Shown here one piece after another: positions 1 to 11,256 of a DNA stretch of 64,000 nt. The DNA is from Hermodice carunculata (taxonomy: Eukaryota; Annelida; Polychaeta; Eunicida; Amphinomidae): the NCBI GenBank assembly GCA_964020975.1, contig OZ026615.1:27067139-27131138 (forward strand), in the 5' to 3' direction. Under the pieces are notes generated by a model. It had not been told where the DNA came from. It did no database searches and was given only the letters and a program-made list of their open reading frames with translations. Position 1 is the first letter of the stretch. Each line of letters opens with the position of its first letter. The position numbers and the translations under genes are program-made.

Positions 1-1384
1 GAGCCATGAATAAGTATTCTGCCCACACTGTAAACCTCCCCTTCCAGTCTTATCCCACTTAGACTAAGCACAAATAATGATAGACAGAGTCTTTGAAAAC
101 AGGAAATTAAAGTGCGGTAAAAAGATTTTATTTTTATTTTTATTTTTCACAGTGAAAGCTTTCAAAGTCAAAATGTTCTGCCACAAAGACACAGGATCAA
201 GAGATCAGAGCATTTGCACAGTTGAAATACAGGTCAATAGAAGAAAATATGTACAACGGATATTGCCGTGGGCTTGGTTAATGACACTAATCAGTGTATT
301 GATAAAGTGAATGATAAGTCATCCCTGGAAGAGCTCTGACATGCAGGGTGTCACAGCTGTAATTTCATTTATCTAAATCCTTACCTACCCTTTGCCACTC
401 AATAGGAAATCAAATTAATGGTGTCACAATGCTCTTCTTTTTGTCTGGGTATGTTATCACATATGGCACAATCTCTACACTATGGTGTGCACATGTACAT
501 GTAACACACATGTAGCCGGTGCTTGGTGATCAAATCTAATGGAACAGCAATAGATCTGTTTATATATGATCTCCCGGTAACACTGAAATGCTTGAAGGCA
601 TCTTTCGTTGTGATACACAATATATGCATGAACAAACAGAATTAACTGAATACACATGTACATGTACACTGGCATAGTCTATGGCAGTGATACATAACAA
701 TAGTGAAACCAGTCACAATTCTCATAATTACATGTATCTTCTTTTCTAGGGTCACTGAACAAATCCTGATCAGTAATAAACAACAAAAGACACATTGTTT
801 AAATGTTAAAAATATATTCAGGATCTTCATCCAGACACCAGTGTACAGGTAGGGGCAAGTCTTTGGACTTTGTGGCTTTTCTGGTCCTGCCATTTGCCAA
901 GTTTCTTGTTCATTTTCACTCTTTCGCTAGCCCATTGTAAAATTTTCAAATGAAATCTGGTCAGGGGTACTACAATGTACATACATGTTTGTTAAGAAAA
1001 TTTTGCCTTCGACCTACAACCAGCCCAAATCCCTGAGTTGTGTTAGTTTCTGGGGTCCTAGAAAACAGAGATAAAAACATTGACACCTGAGCTTGTAATT
1101 CTGTGACTAACTTTATTTGGTGAGTTTAAATCACAAGGTGCATTATAACACATTTTTTTTTTAAAGTTTAAAATATTTATTACAGAGCTCACCCTTCACA
1201 CCATGATCCCCAGTACTTTTGTATTGGCACAGCTGTGCTTGGTAAGAAACCAAAAGATTAAAAAAAAAACTAGAACAGACTGATTTTCCAACAGAAAATC
1301 AAATGCCTCCCGGTGGAACACTTACGTCTCTGAATAAGCTACACCTGATAACAAATTACAAATGACCAAGTTTGCTTGAAAATT
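1..1384. other. No recognisable gene
   Basis: AT-rich non-coding sequence with scattered ACATGT palindromes. The open frames are short and look random, and no repeat end was recognised. Confidence 0.5.
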
Positions 1385-2490
1385 ATGATCCTATTTTAGC
1401 TCTCACCTAGATACATTACTCTAGCAATTTTCATCAAGTTCTTCAAGACTTATTGCAAAGAAACCAATTTCACATAAATGACCCTGTGACCTTGAAAATT
1501 AGGTCAAGGTCATCCAAATACAATCCCAACCTTGGTCTTACCTTGATAACAAACACAAACAAAGAAAAGCTGGGTGCATATTTATACCCTATATATTGTG
1601 GATACACAGGAATTCTGAGCATCAAACTCAGAATGTCACCAAACCTGTAAAAGTTATTTCCACATTTGCATAGTCATGTCATATTTCACATGCATGTCAC
1701 AAATCTAAGTGTTTATTCAACATTTAGCCCCCCAAAATAGACATTTTAGCTAGATTTTACATATGCATATATTTTGGAACATGCCCTCTAAAAACATCTA
1801 CATTTTTTAATAATTTGCATTGACACTTTTCGATCTACGAGTCTTGTCAGGTGTCAGGTTCCCCAAAATACTTTTGGTGTTCTTAAATAAGATAAAGTTG
1901 TAATGAAAAGTATGTTAGGCCACCCAAAGTAAATCCTTGGCTTTTGAGGCATTTTTAAACTCAGAATCCTACCAAGTTTCATCAAATTCTATCAAGTTCT
2001 TCATGACTTATCGAACAGAAACTAATTTCACATAAGTGACCCTGTGACCTTGAGAATTCGCTCAAGGTCATCCAAATACAATCCCAATCTAGGTCTTGCC
2101 TAGATACATAATCCTACCAAGTTTCATCAAATTCCATCAAGTTCTTCAAGACTTATTGCAAGGAAACCAATTTCACATAAGTGACCCTGTGACCTTGAAA
2201 ATTTGCTCAAGGTCATCCAAATACAATCTCAACCTAGGTCTTGCCTAGATACATAATCCTACCAAGTTTCATCAAATTCCATTAAGTTCTTCAAGACTTA
2301 TCGAACGGAAACCAATTTCACATAAGTGACCCTGTGACCTTGAGAATTTGCTCAAGGTCATCCAAATACAATCCCAACCTAGGTCTTGCCTAGATACATA
2401 ATCCTACCACGTTTCATCAAATTCTTTCAAGTCCTTCAAGACTTATCGCACGGAAACCAAGTATTGCAGAACCTGAACAACAACAAGCGG
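1385..2490 (+). repeat. Tandem array of ~145-bp monomers with TGACCTTG/TCAAGGTCA half-sites
   Basis: Each monomer contains an inverted pair of half-sites (TGACCTTG, about 9 bases, then CAAGGTCA) followed by the phrases 'cctaggtcttgcctagatac' and 'accaagtttcatcaaatt'. The half-site pair starts near 1487, 2045, 2190 and 2335, so the last units have a spacing of 145 bp. Between the first and second of these units the array is interrupted by the 414-bp repeat at 1549-1962. TCAAGGTCA is the known binding word of ERR/SF-1/FTZ-F1 orphan nuclear receptors; any regulatory role here is inference. The array belongs to the same style of repeat as 15838-17225. Confidence 0.85.
1549..1962 (+). repeat. 414-bp dispersed repeat, copy 1
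   Basis: Runs from 'acaaacacaaacaaagaaaa' to 'ggcatttttaaactc' and recurs at 7471-7883 with roughly a dozen single-base differences (about 97% identity by eye). It has no coding capacity and no clear inverted ends. It interrupts the half-site array, which suggests it arrived later. Family unknown. Confidence 0.85.
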
Positions 2491-3830
2491 AAGAAACGGG
2501 CACTAAAACAATATGTCCCCCGGCTTCCACCGGGAGACATAATTTACCTATGTAGAATTAGATTTTTTTTCTGCCTTGCAGCTCCTGTGATAGGGTATTA
2601 GGTGCACTTATTTTTTCACCTGGTAAAATGAAACCACTAGCACTGGTTAACCTGAACCAGTCTGTCTATTTTCCATCCTTGAGTTCATTTGATACATTGT
2701 GTATTCAGTCTAAATATCTGATTAATCATTTTCTTTTTTTTTAACCTTGGCTTGGATATTAGTTCAAATAAAGGAGCTTTTAGATTTAAGAAGGCATAAA
2801 AAATTTATATATTTTTCCGGTGAGACTCTATACATGTAAAGTAGTCCCAATCTTATAAGGTCACCCTAAGGGCACCACAAATGTGGCCTTATAAGAGGGG
2901 CGGCTTCTCGTGAGCAGAAAATAATTTTAAAATAACATACCCTATGCATGGAGAAGTGATCTGTTTTGAAAAAGAGGTCTCTGCTTGATAGGGGAGAAGG
3001 TAAGGGCATACATGAGGGGAACTATACTGTAGTACCACTGTAGTTGTGAACCAATATTGACTTAACATTTTTAACAATTTTAATCCATTTCTTTTTGACT
3101 ACACGACTGGGATCTGTTCAACTCCTGCTCTTTTAGAAATGACATATAGAGTCCTGTTGTGGCATTTACAAGAGCAAGCATTGAGTTCGTAGATTGCAGA
3201 CAATGTGACCTGATAATGAGGCTTACAGTAACCTGTTGCCCCTCATGTTGACAACACGAGTGAAACCATCACAGTGCATTACCATCAAGCCTTTCACTCG
3301 TGTGTGATAAATGGATCTATCAAAGCTTTCAGGTCCAGCAGGTTGTAACTAAATGCATTGGGCACCTTATGAAACCAAAGTAGATAACTTTATTTTAGTC
3401 AAATTTCACAAAAGCACTTATTGACCAAATTGGGTGGCCACCAGAAAGGGCAACAAACATCTTCATGAATGTGACATTCAGCATGGGCAACATGTTTTCA
3501 AGTTCACCTCAGGTAGACTGATTCAGATCAAATCAACATACTCACGTGGTGCAATGATTTACTACTGACTGAACAAAGTGTCAAATCAATTGGGCAAGAT
3601 CTTGACTTTCCTTTCAGCAGTCCATGTTGAGTGCCCAAGCTTGGCTTCTGGGAAGCTGCAAGCCCCAGGTGAGCACAGATGGATTAACCCTTACCTGCTC
3701 AAATCGCTCAACAGCGCCTGGATGTAAACTGTCATGTGCCGTAATGTATTTATTTAAAAAAAATTCTCATTGCTAGAAAGTAATGTTGTTGATATTTTGT
3801 GTGCAAGACCATTCACAATGGCATTCCCTG
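2491..3830. other. No gene; relic of a TTATAAGGCCAC fold-back repeat near 2845-2910
   Basis: Around 2845-2910 the sequence reads as an imperfect fold-back ('cttataaggtcaccct' against 'gtggccttataagagggg'). The same words recur at 9915-10000 and 40255-40345. The rest shows no supported feature. Confidence 0.5.
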
Positions 3831-3867
3831 GGTCAATAGCTTTCCTTGCCAAGGAAAGCTATTGACC
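3831..3867. repeat. Perfect 18-bp-arm palindrome, core of the TTAA MITE family
   Basis: GGTCAATAGCTTTCCTTG, one base, then its exact reverse complement. The same core word (CAGCTTTCCTTGGCA) sits in the centre of the TTAA-flanked MITEs at 6.7, 6.9, 52.8 and 54.4 kb, so this is probably a decayed or shortened copy (possible left end near 3690, 'ggattaaccctta'). Confidence 0.8.
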
Positions 3868-4009
3868 GAGTCGTCCCTAGACCAGGAGTGGATTATGCTC
3901 TGATACACAGCCACCTGATATCAGATATGAAACAGATATTGCAGGGTTCAACCACAACCCCTTTGAGCATCACCACATATGGTTTGCTAGTGACCTAGGA
4001 AAATAGGCC

Positions 4010-4335
4010 AATCACATGCTGATGATGTCCCTTTCACACTGAGATGCAGAACTCTGTATTTAATTCCTTGCATGATTACTGACAGAAAGTTTAACTAATG
4101 AGGCATCTAAAATACAGAATCCAACAGCACGAAGCAATTTAATTGCATAATGCATGTGTCACAGCAATCTTGAAGCCACCAAAGGAGAAAATGACTCTCC
4201 CAGATAGATGAATTACCATAGGTAAACACTACAAATGAAGTATAGATGTCATATCTATGCCCTAGATGGCCTTTGAAGTACTTGTGATGGGACTTGTACA
4301 ATTTTAAGCATGATGACACCATCATGTATTATACG
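4010..4335 (+). repeat. Diverged dispersed repeat, pair of 12055-12410
   Basis: Shares the order of phrases 'cacatgctgatga', 'ctgtattt', 'tatctatgccct', 'ctttgaagtactt' and 'actatcatg' with 12055-12410, at much lower identity. A third weaker match lies near 5640-5760. Unclassified, non-coding. Confidence 0.5.
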
Positions 4336-4673
4336 GATTCACTTTTAAAATGCCTGATTCAAGTCAAAACAATTATTGCATAAAGACTTTAACCCCCTGA
4401 AGACTGACCCAACAGCATTTTTATAAAGGCACATAGTAAGTCAAGGGAATTACATGTATAAGCTATTACCTAATTGTCCAGACCATTCTTCATGATGAAA
4501 AAGAAGTTGACAACATTTATGACACTGGTTTCGCTTCACGCAATTTCTAATGGGAAAAAAATTATATACATGTACCTTCTATGAGAGTCCACCTTGTCTG
4601 CCATGTAACTGTTTGGTGATCCCCACTTGTGGGCTTTCAAAACAGGTTTCACTCTGCACTCAATAATAAATCA

Positions 4674-4920
4674 ACCCTTTCCCCTACATGTAGAATTAAG
4701 ATTGAGTCAACAGCTTTCCTTGTGTGGTCTGGATGCTTGGTGTCCAACCCATGCCAAGGGACGCTGTTTAACTAGAGTACGTATGTTACCTTGATAGGTT
4801 TCATCGACAATTTTCAAATAGTTTTTCATTACGGTTACAATAAGTCAAATATATTGAAGCACACAGCCATGGACCACCAGCCACTTCTGGCCAGTTTAGG
4901 AGGGGGAGGGTCAAAGTACA
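4674..4920. mobile_element. Diverged TTAA-type MITE with broken central palindrome
   Basis: Left end 'aaccctttcccc', right end 'ggagggggaggg'. The centre holds 'gtcaacagctttccttg' and 'ccaacccatgccaagg', the two arms of the family palindrome with several mismatches. Order and length (~245 bp) match the clean copies at 6693 and 6940. Confidence 0.65.
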
Positions 4921-6688
4921 GGGTGTATAAACATTTGAAGACAAGCACATGATTGCAATTTACAATACATTGTAGCTACACTTGTACAATTAATCCTTCA
5001 TTGGATCTAAAAGTACAATCCACTGGCTGTTAAACCAAGCCATCATTCCCCACAGGTGTTAAAAATATGACCAAAAATTGTTGTACAAAGTTGCAACACA
5101 AAAAAGTGATATTTCACAACAATGTACTGTTTATCAAAAGTGATTTTGGATGCACTTACATAATATGAAGCAATCAGTTTTACTTTACACATGTACATGT
5201 ACATGCAGCACTGACCACTCGAATTGAGACTGTCCCTTCTGCCAGCCAACAGTGGTCTCCTGCTGCAGCAAGTCTTTGCCACAGGTACAGCTACAGATTT
5301 AACATACATGTACCAAAAATTATCTCCAGTTTTTGTTTTTGTTTGTTTGTTTGTTTTTAAATGCAATTCAAAAAAAGGTAATGTCTCAGAAGAGTGGTAA
5401 AAAAAATGGAATAAAATATGTGATGGAGGAACGGAGTATAACCATATTATATGATTACTGAATGTTGGTGAAAAGAAATGTAGCATGTCAGAACAGTAGT
5501 CTTTGTAACTGCATCTTTGACACACTGTTAACATGCAATGTGATGTCTCAGAGGGCATGCTAGTGACACCACTTAAAAGCTCAGAACAAGAATTTTATAT
5601 CTATTGGACACCATTTGATATTGCCAGTAGGACCCAGTCATCAAGGATAAAGAGTTACATTACTGAGGTGTATAATGACCAGAGTCCATTGAGCAATACC
5701 ATTTGAGTTGCAGCAACTGTGAGTCCCTCCAGTTGGAAACAGATAATTTTACATGGCTGAGAGTGAGTAAGCATTTTTCTGTCATGGGATATTGCTGTTG
5801 ATGGGGAAAACCATGAGTGACCAAAGGTCAAGAGTGACTTTCCCCACCAATGACAATCTCAAGTAAAAGAAAATTAAGTAACTAACTTCCATATATGCAA
5901 GATTATTTTATTCTATGTTTAATTGGATATCCCCCCCCCCCCCCCCGTACCCTAGGCCTACTATCAACAACATTTTGATGTGCCATGTTTTTTTAGAATA
6001 GTTATCCCATGTCACATGTGATGTAGCTAGGCCTATATCACACAGCCCACATGCACATTTCCTTTTGTCTATGTTAATGCACTACATCACTGGTACAGTC
6101 ACATCAATTTAGTTGTAACAATGTTTACGTCACATGACGTACAGCAAGTTAATTACTACATTTGAATTTCACTCTAGAAAATGATATTTCATTCCAAAAC
6201 AGAACAAATAATGTGCCTTATCAAATCTATTAGCATCAATGAACACAATGTTGTCTTCACCAGAGTTGGCCTGTGAAGCACTTAGGTTGAAACTTGCTCA
6301 TCATTTCAACAAGCTGACCTAACTATGGAGTGTTCTTTCACAACTGTGTGTATATCACTAGATGCTGGTAAAAAGCAATCTGAAAGGTGTCACAGCACAG
6401 TGGTCTATTACCGAACATTTCACTGAATGCCAGTAAAAAGCACTGTGGTGTCTCATGGCTGTATGTTTAAGGCAAGAAATGATCGCGAGCATTATGCCAC
6501 ATTGCTAAGCATTAATCAACTGGTAAACGGAGGAGTAATCAATGTTTGCAGCAAACACATATTGTAAATTTTGATCTAGCCCGACAACCATTTATCTACG
6601 GCCACATACATATTAATATTGGCTTAACCATCTAAGTGCATAATACCACAATAAAAGGCAACAATTGCATTGTCAACTTTTGTAGCAG
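4921..6688. other. No gene; poly-C run at 5931-5946
   Basis: The longest open frame here (5043-5558, minus) has the composition of translated AT-rich DNA, with Tyr-Met-Tyr runs from ACATGT repeats and a Lys-Thr run from a (CAAA)n tract. I see no domain. A C16 run lies at 5931-5946. Confidence 0.5.
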
Positions 6689-6692
6689 TTAA

Positions 6693-6930
6693 CCCTTTCT
6701 CCCTGAATTAAGACTAAGTCAACACCTTTCCTTGGCATGGGTTGGGCATTAAGTGCCCAACCCGTGCCAAGGAAAACTGTTGACCTGGGGCATGTGATCT
6801 TGATTGGTCTCATCTAAGATTCTCAGTCCAATTGTTTTTCACTATTGTTGAAATCAGTTGAAAACACTGAAGCAGACAACATTTGACCATGCACCAGCCA
6901 GTTTTGGCTGGCTTAAGCGGGAAAGGGTCG
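6693..6930. mobile_element. piggyBac-like MITE with central palindrome, copy 1
   Basis: TTAA at 6689-6692 precedes 'ccctttctccc'; the right end reads 'gcgggaaaggg'. TTAA plus CCCTTTC-type ends is the pattern known for piggyBac-superfamily non-autonomous elements; no transposase is present, so the assignment is inference. The centre is a long near-palindrome, 'cctttccttggcatgggttg' / 'caacccgtgccaaggaaa'. Confidence 0.75.
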
Positions 6931-6939
6931 ATAGGTTAA

Positions 6940-7172
6940 CCCTTTCCCCCTTGAATTAAAACTGACTCAACAGCTTTCCTTGGCATGGGTTGGGCACTAA
7001 GTGCCCAAACCATGCCAAGGAAAGCTGTTGACCTGGGGCATGTGATCCTCATAGGGCTCATCTCCAATTCTCAGTCAAATTTGTTTTTCATCACTGTTGA
7101 AATTAGTTGAAAATGCTGAAGCAGACGACATTCGACAACCAGCCGGTTTTGGCCAGTTTGAGGGGGAAAGGG
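6940..7172. mobile_element. piggyBac-like MITE with central palindrome, copy 2
   Basis: TTAA at 6936-6939 precedes 'ccctttccccc'; the right end is 'agggggaaaggg' followed by ctaa. Positions 6967-7031 form a 31-bp-arm palindrome with a 3-base loop and one mismatch. It lies six bases or so from copy 1 in the same orientation, a head-to-tail pair. Confidence 0.8.
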
Positions 7173-7470
7173 CTAAAGACAGGAGATACACCAAAAGAAT
7201 TCTGCATAAACTGTACCTGACAAGGCACGTAGATTGAAATGCATCAATGCAAATATTGAAAAAAACAGAACGAGTGAAAATGGCAATGTGGAAATAACTC
7301 TTCACAGATTCAATCTAAGTGTAAATTTCTGCACAGAAATCGTGGGTACCTTTGCCACTAGAAAAACATTTCAGCAATTTTTAACATCTAGTTTTCTCAA
7401 TAGGATTTTTCAAACTGAAATGGACTTTGAAATGTGTAAACACCAATTTCAGTTTTTCATACATTTGCAA

Positions 7471-7883
7471 ACAAACACAAACAAAGAAAAGCTGGGTGCA
7501 TATTTATACCTTATATATTGTGGATACACAGGAATCCTGAGCATCAAATTCAGAATGTCACCAAACCTGTAAAAGTTATTTCCACATTTGCATAGTCATG
7601 TCATATTTCACATGCATGTCACAAATCTAAGTGTTTATTCAACATTTAGCCCCCAAAATAGACATTTTAGCTAGATTTTACATATGCATATATTTTGGAA
7701 CATGCCCTCTAAAAACATCTATATTTTTTAAGTATTTGCATTGACACTTTTGGATCAACGAGTCTTGACAGGTGTCAGGTTCCCCAAAATACTTTTGGTG
7801 TTCTTAAATAAGATAAAGTTGTAATGAAAAGTATGTTAGGCCACGCAAAGTAAATCCTTGGCTTTTGAGGCATTTTTAAACTC
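7471..7883 (+). repeat. 414-bp dispersed repeat, copy 2
   Basis: Near-identical to 1549-1962. Its last bases ('tttttaaactc') overlap the left end of the TTAA element at 7881, so the two are directly abutted. Confidence 0.85.
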
Positions 7884-8543
7884 TTTCACTCCTGCATTTC
7901 TACCCAGGTTAACCTCTCCCTGCTAAATGTTTAAGCATATTTTTCAACTATTTTGACTAATTTGATACCATGCACATTTTATATATAAAAGTGTTTTCAT
8001 GGTATTTATTTCAACCTGTCTACTAGGAATATGCATCATGGTTTTTACTTTGAAAGGTCACTTTCAAGGTCTCAAGGTCACTTTCAAGGTCAAAGGTCAT
8101 AACATTTGGCAGCTATCTTGGAATTAAAGACCTAAACCACACAAAACAAGAGATGTATCTGACGCTTTTTGTTCTTTTCAATCAATCCTATATTCATACT
8201 AAATATAATAAATAAAGTAAACAATTTTATGAAATCACTGTTTTTTCTGTCTTGTTACATTGGACTTTTTAATCAACCTGGTGAGTTTATACAGGCAAGC
8301 TGCAGGTTACAAACCCTTTCCTCTTATACAAACTGATAGTTCATATCTACAAATGTTTAAAAACAAATGATTTCAAATAAAAATACTACTTATGTACATC
8401 ATGCACTTTTCAGTCAGGTCAGTTTCAGGGTCATTTTAAATGTCGAATGTCACTTAATTTGGCAACAATCTTGCAATTTGACGACAGTCGCATCCTGCAG
8501 CCTGCGGACAATTTGACAACAGTCACTTCCCACAGTGAAAGAG
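7881..8543. mobile_element. TTAA-flanked element with CTCTTTCACT inverted ends
   Basis: Left end 'ctctttcact' with TTAA at 7876-7879; right end 'agtgaaagag' followed by TTAA at 8544-8547. The ~660-bp interior has no long frame but contains a cluster of AAGGTCA/CAAGGTCA half-sites at 8054-8100. The ends match the CTCTTTCAG lineage seen at 52825-53067. Confidence 0.7.
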
Positions 8544-8547
8544 TTAA

Positions 8548-9395
8548 ACATGATGTGGCAGGAACATTTTCTTTTCTTCAAGTCTTTCGTATCATGCAGT
8601 CAAACATTCAATTGTGATAATCAACCATTGATTCAACCAACATCCATTTAACTATCTTTCTGGAACAACAAACTCATTTTAGCCTTTTCATTCCTGCACA
8701 TTGTCAGTGTATACAGTGTACAACACTTGCTAGGTTTGTCTACGAGAGCAAAAAACGGGGATTGTAGAATTTGAATTGAGGAAACAACATGACTAATTTT
8801 GCATTCACAACTGGGTGACTGTCTGCCGCAAGTTGCACATCTTGATTAAAATATTTACAGCCAGATTTCTTTCTTTCTTTTTTTTTTCAAACCTCATTCC
8901 ATCAATACAAAAGGCTCTTTCAAACGTAACATGCACGAATTAACAAAACATATACATGTAGTAGAACTAAACAATCATGTGCATTATGTTCATATGAATG
9001 TGGCAAATTTACCTAAGCTTTGAATACTCAGTGTTCCATGTACATGTACCATGACTCTTCCTGAACAAACTCAGTACATGTACATAGTAACTAGCTGGAA
9101 CTTATACTGTACATGTACAGTGTATACATGTATGTATCCAGAAAATGAGAAGTGAACACTTTCCCCCTTAGACACCATTGTGGCCAAATGTGTACAATGC
9201 AATATTTTCAGCTGATTGCAACTGCCTCCTGAGAAGGCCAAGCTTGCTATGGCATCTACTACACTGAAGTACATGTAGATTGGACAAAAGATGGCAATTG
9301 ATGCGTCTCACAGGCAATAATTTCAACAGTAATTACAATGAAAACTAATTTGACTGAGAGATGTACATGCAGATGAGACCTACCTAGATAACATG
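8548..9395. other. No gene; ACATGT-rich
   Basis: Non-coding, with dense tacatgtaca palindromes at 9040-9130. No repeat end recognised. Confidence 0.45.
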
Positions 9396-9399
9396 CCCC

Positions 9400-9490
9400 A
9401 TGTCAACAGCTTTTCTTTGGCATGGCTTGGTTACTTAGTGCCCAACCTATTTACATGTGTTTATGCCATGGAAAATATTTGACCTGGTCC
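9400..9490. repeat. Decayed palindrome core of the TTAA MITE family
   Basis: 'gtcaacagcttttctttggc' faces 'tgccatggaaaatatttgac' across a longer, diverged loop containing 'cttagtgcccaacc'. Ends are not recognisable. Confidence 0.6.
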
Positions 9491-9500
9491 TTACTTTTTT

Positions 9501-9543
9501 TGGGGGGGGGGTGGGGGGTGGGGATTGGGAGTGGGGGGGGGGG
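9501..9543 (+). repeat. G-rich low-complexity tract
   Basis: Runs of G7-G10 interrupted by single T or A bases. It may form G-quadruplex structure; this is inference from composition only. Confidence 0.8.
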
Positions 9544-10009
9544 GCCATAACATTATACGTGTTTGAGGAAAGTGTGTGAATTTACCAATTGCCTTTAACA
9601 ACTGTTTTGGTGTTTTTATCTCTTAAATTGCTGCAATATATTCATACAAAGTTCTGGGTCTCTTGAGATAAATTATGTTACTTAAAGCAGCAGTAACAGA
9701 CCAAACTACATATCAAAAAAATCCTTGGCACCAACTTCATACATGTATATTGCCTGCAACAAATTTCATGTGGCATCAACCTTAATACCTGACACTTCAA
9801 TGTTGGAAATTCCTTTCTTCACGTTCTTTGTAACAAGATAGCTCGTGGGGAATGGCCAAAGCAATGTAGAAAATTTTCCCTGTTTTTGCAACAACATGAG
9901 GACCTGCATACTACAGTGTTCCCTTTCTTATAAGGCCATCCCAAGTGCACAAGGAATCTGGCCTCATGAGAGGGGTGGCCTCTGTTGACAGGGGAAATAA
10001 AATAAAAAT

Positions 10010-11036
10010 ACAGTAGTCCCTCTTTTGAAAGACCCCTCTTTTCGGAGACCACTTGCCTTTTGTGACCATTTTCATTGTGCAAAAGCATCTTCTAGTGATG
10101 ATATACCTCTTTTAGGGGACCACCTGCAAAACCTGACCAATATGACCACCCCAAAATGACTACCTCAAAAGACCACTTATCCTCCCAAAAAATTCCCAAT
10201 TTCAAATAAATTAAACCCACCCAGTTTGTACAAAATAATTTGTCAAAACCAGTTAAGAAATCCAGACCACCAATAATTTAGTTTAACACATGACTGCGAG
10301 ATGGAATGGAGTGTAATCAGAATCCACCAATCATGTTTGAATCTAAATGATGGACGAGAATTCAAAGTGGTGGTTATAGTTGTTGGGCAGGTAGCACAAG
10401 AGTCAAACCTGCTTCATGTGACCACTTCCTGGATAGCACTAGAGGTGGTCTCTCAAAGGAGCGACCACTGTACCATACTTGATACATGTGTACATGGAGA
10501 AGTGGCTTCTGCAGAGGTGATGGCTTCGTATCAGGGGGCCTCACAAGAGGGGGAACCACTGTACGTACAGTGTATGTACTGACAGGCCGCTGGGGATCAT
10601 AAAACTAACCTACTGCAGAACTTTTGTTTTGACAAATTATTTTGTACAAACTGGGTGGGTTTAATTTATTTGAAATTGGGAATTTTTTGGGTGGATAAGT
10701 GGTCTTTTGAGGTAGTCATTTTGGGGTGGTCATATTGGTCAGGTTTTGCAGGTGGTCCCCTAAAAGAGGTATATTATCACTAGAAGATGCTTTTGCACAG
10801 TGAAAATGGTCACAAAAGTCAAACCTGCTTCATGTGACCACTTCCTGGATAGCACTAGAGGTGGTCTCTCAAAGGAGCGACCACTGCACCATACTTGATA
10901 CATGTGTACATGGAGAAGTGGCTTCTGCAGAGGTGATGGCTTCGTATCAGGGGGCCTCACAAGAGGGGGGACCACTGTACGTACAGTGTATGTACTGACA
11001 GGCCGCTGGGGATCATAACTAACCTACTGCAGAACT
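10010..11036. mobile_element. Composite of inverted and direct repeats of an ACAGTAGTCC-ended element
   Basis: Begins 'acagtagtccctcttttgaa'. The arm 10057-10249 reappears inverted at 10626-10817, nearly perfect over ~192 bp. The block 10401-10622 reappears directly at 10817-11036, nearly perfect over ~220 bp. The order is arm, block A, inverted arm, block B. The terminal words (gtggtctctcaaaggagcgaccactgta-type) are shared with the short MITE at 60826-61021, so the material is DNA-transposon derived. The very high identity between parts points to a recent rearrangement. Confidence 0.85.
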
Positions 11037-11194
11037 ATTGTCATTGACAGAGTAGATACCCCCCACGCCCACCACCCCACATGCATGTGGGTCCTGTGAC
11101 CTTCAAAATGAAGTCAATGTCACCATGAATCTACATGCCTGCTTCAAATAGCAGGCTAAGTACTCTTATTCTTCTTCCTAAAAAAATGTTTAAA

Positions 11195-11256
11195 AAAACA
11201 AAAAAACAAAAAACAAAAAAAAAACAAAAAAAAAAAAAACAAAAACAAAAAACAAC
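11195..11256 (+). repeat. (A3-8 C)n low-complexity run
   Basis: Alternating A tracts and single C bases. The Lys/Thr/Gln-rich frame across it is an artefact. Confidence 0.85.

Noticed and set aside
5043-5558. 171-codon minus frame
   Set aside because: Composition follows AT-rich DNA and simple repeats; no motif, no splice signals, no related copy.
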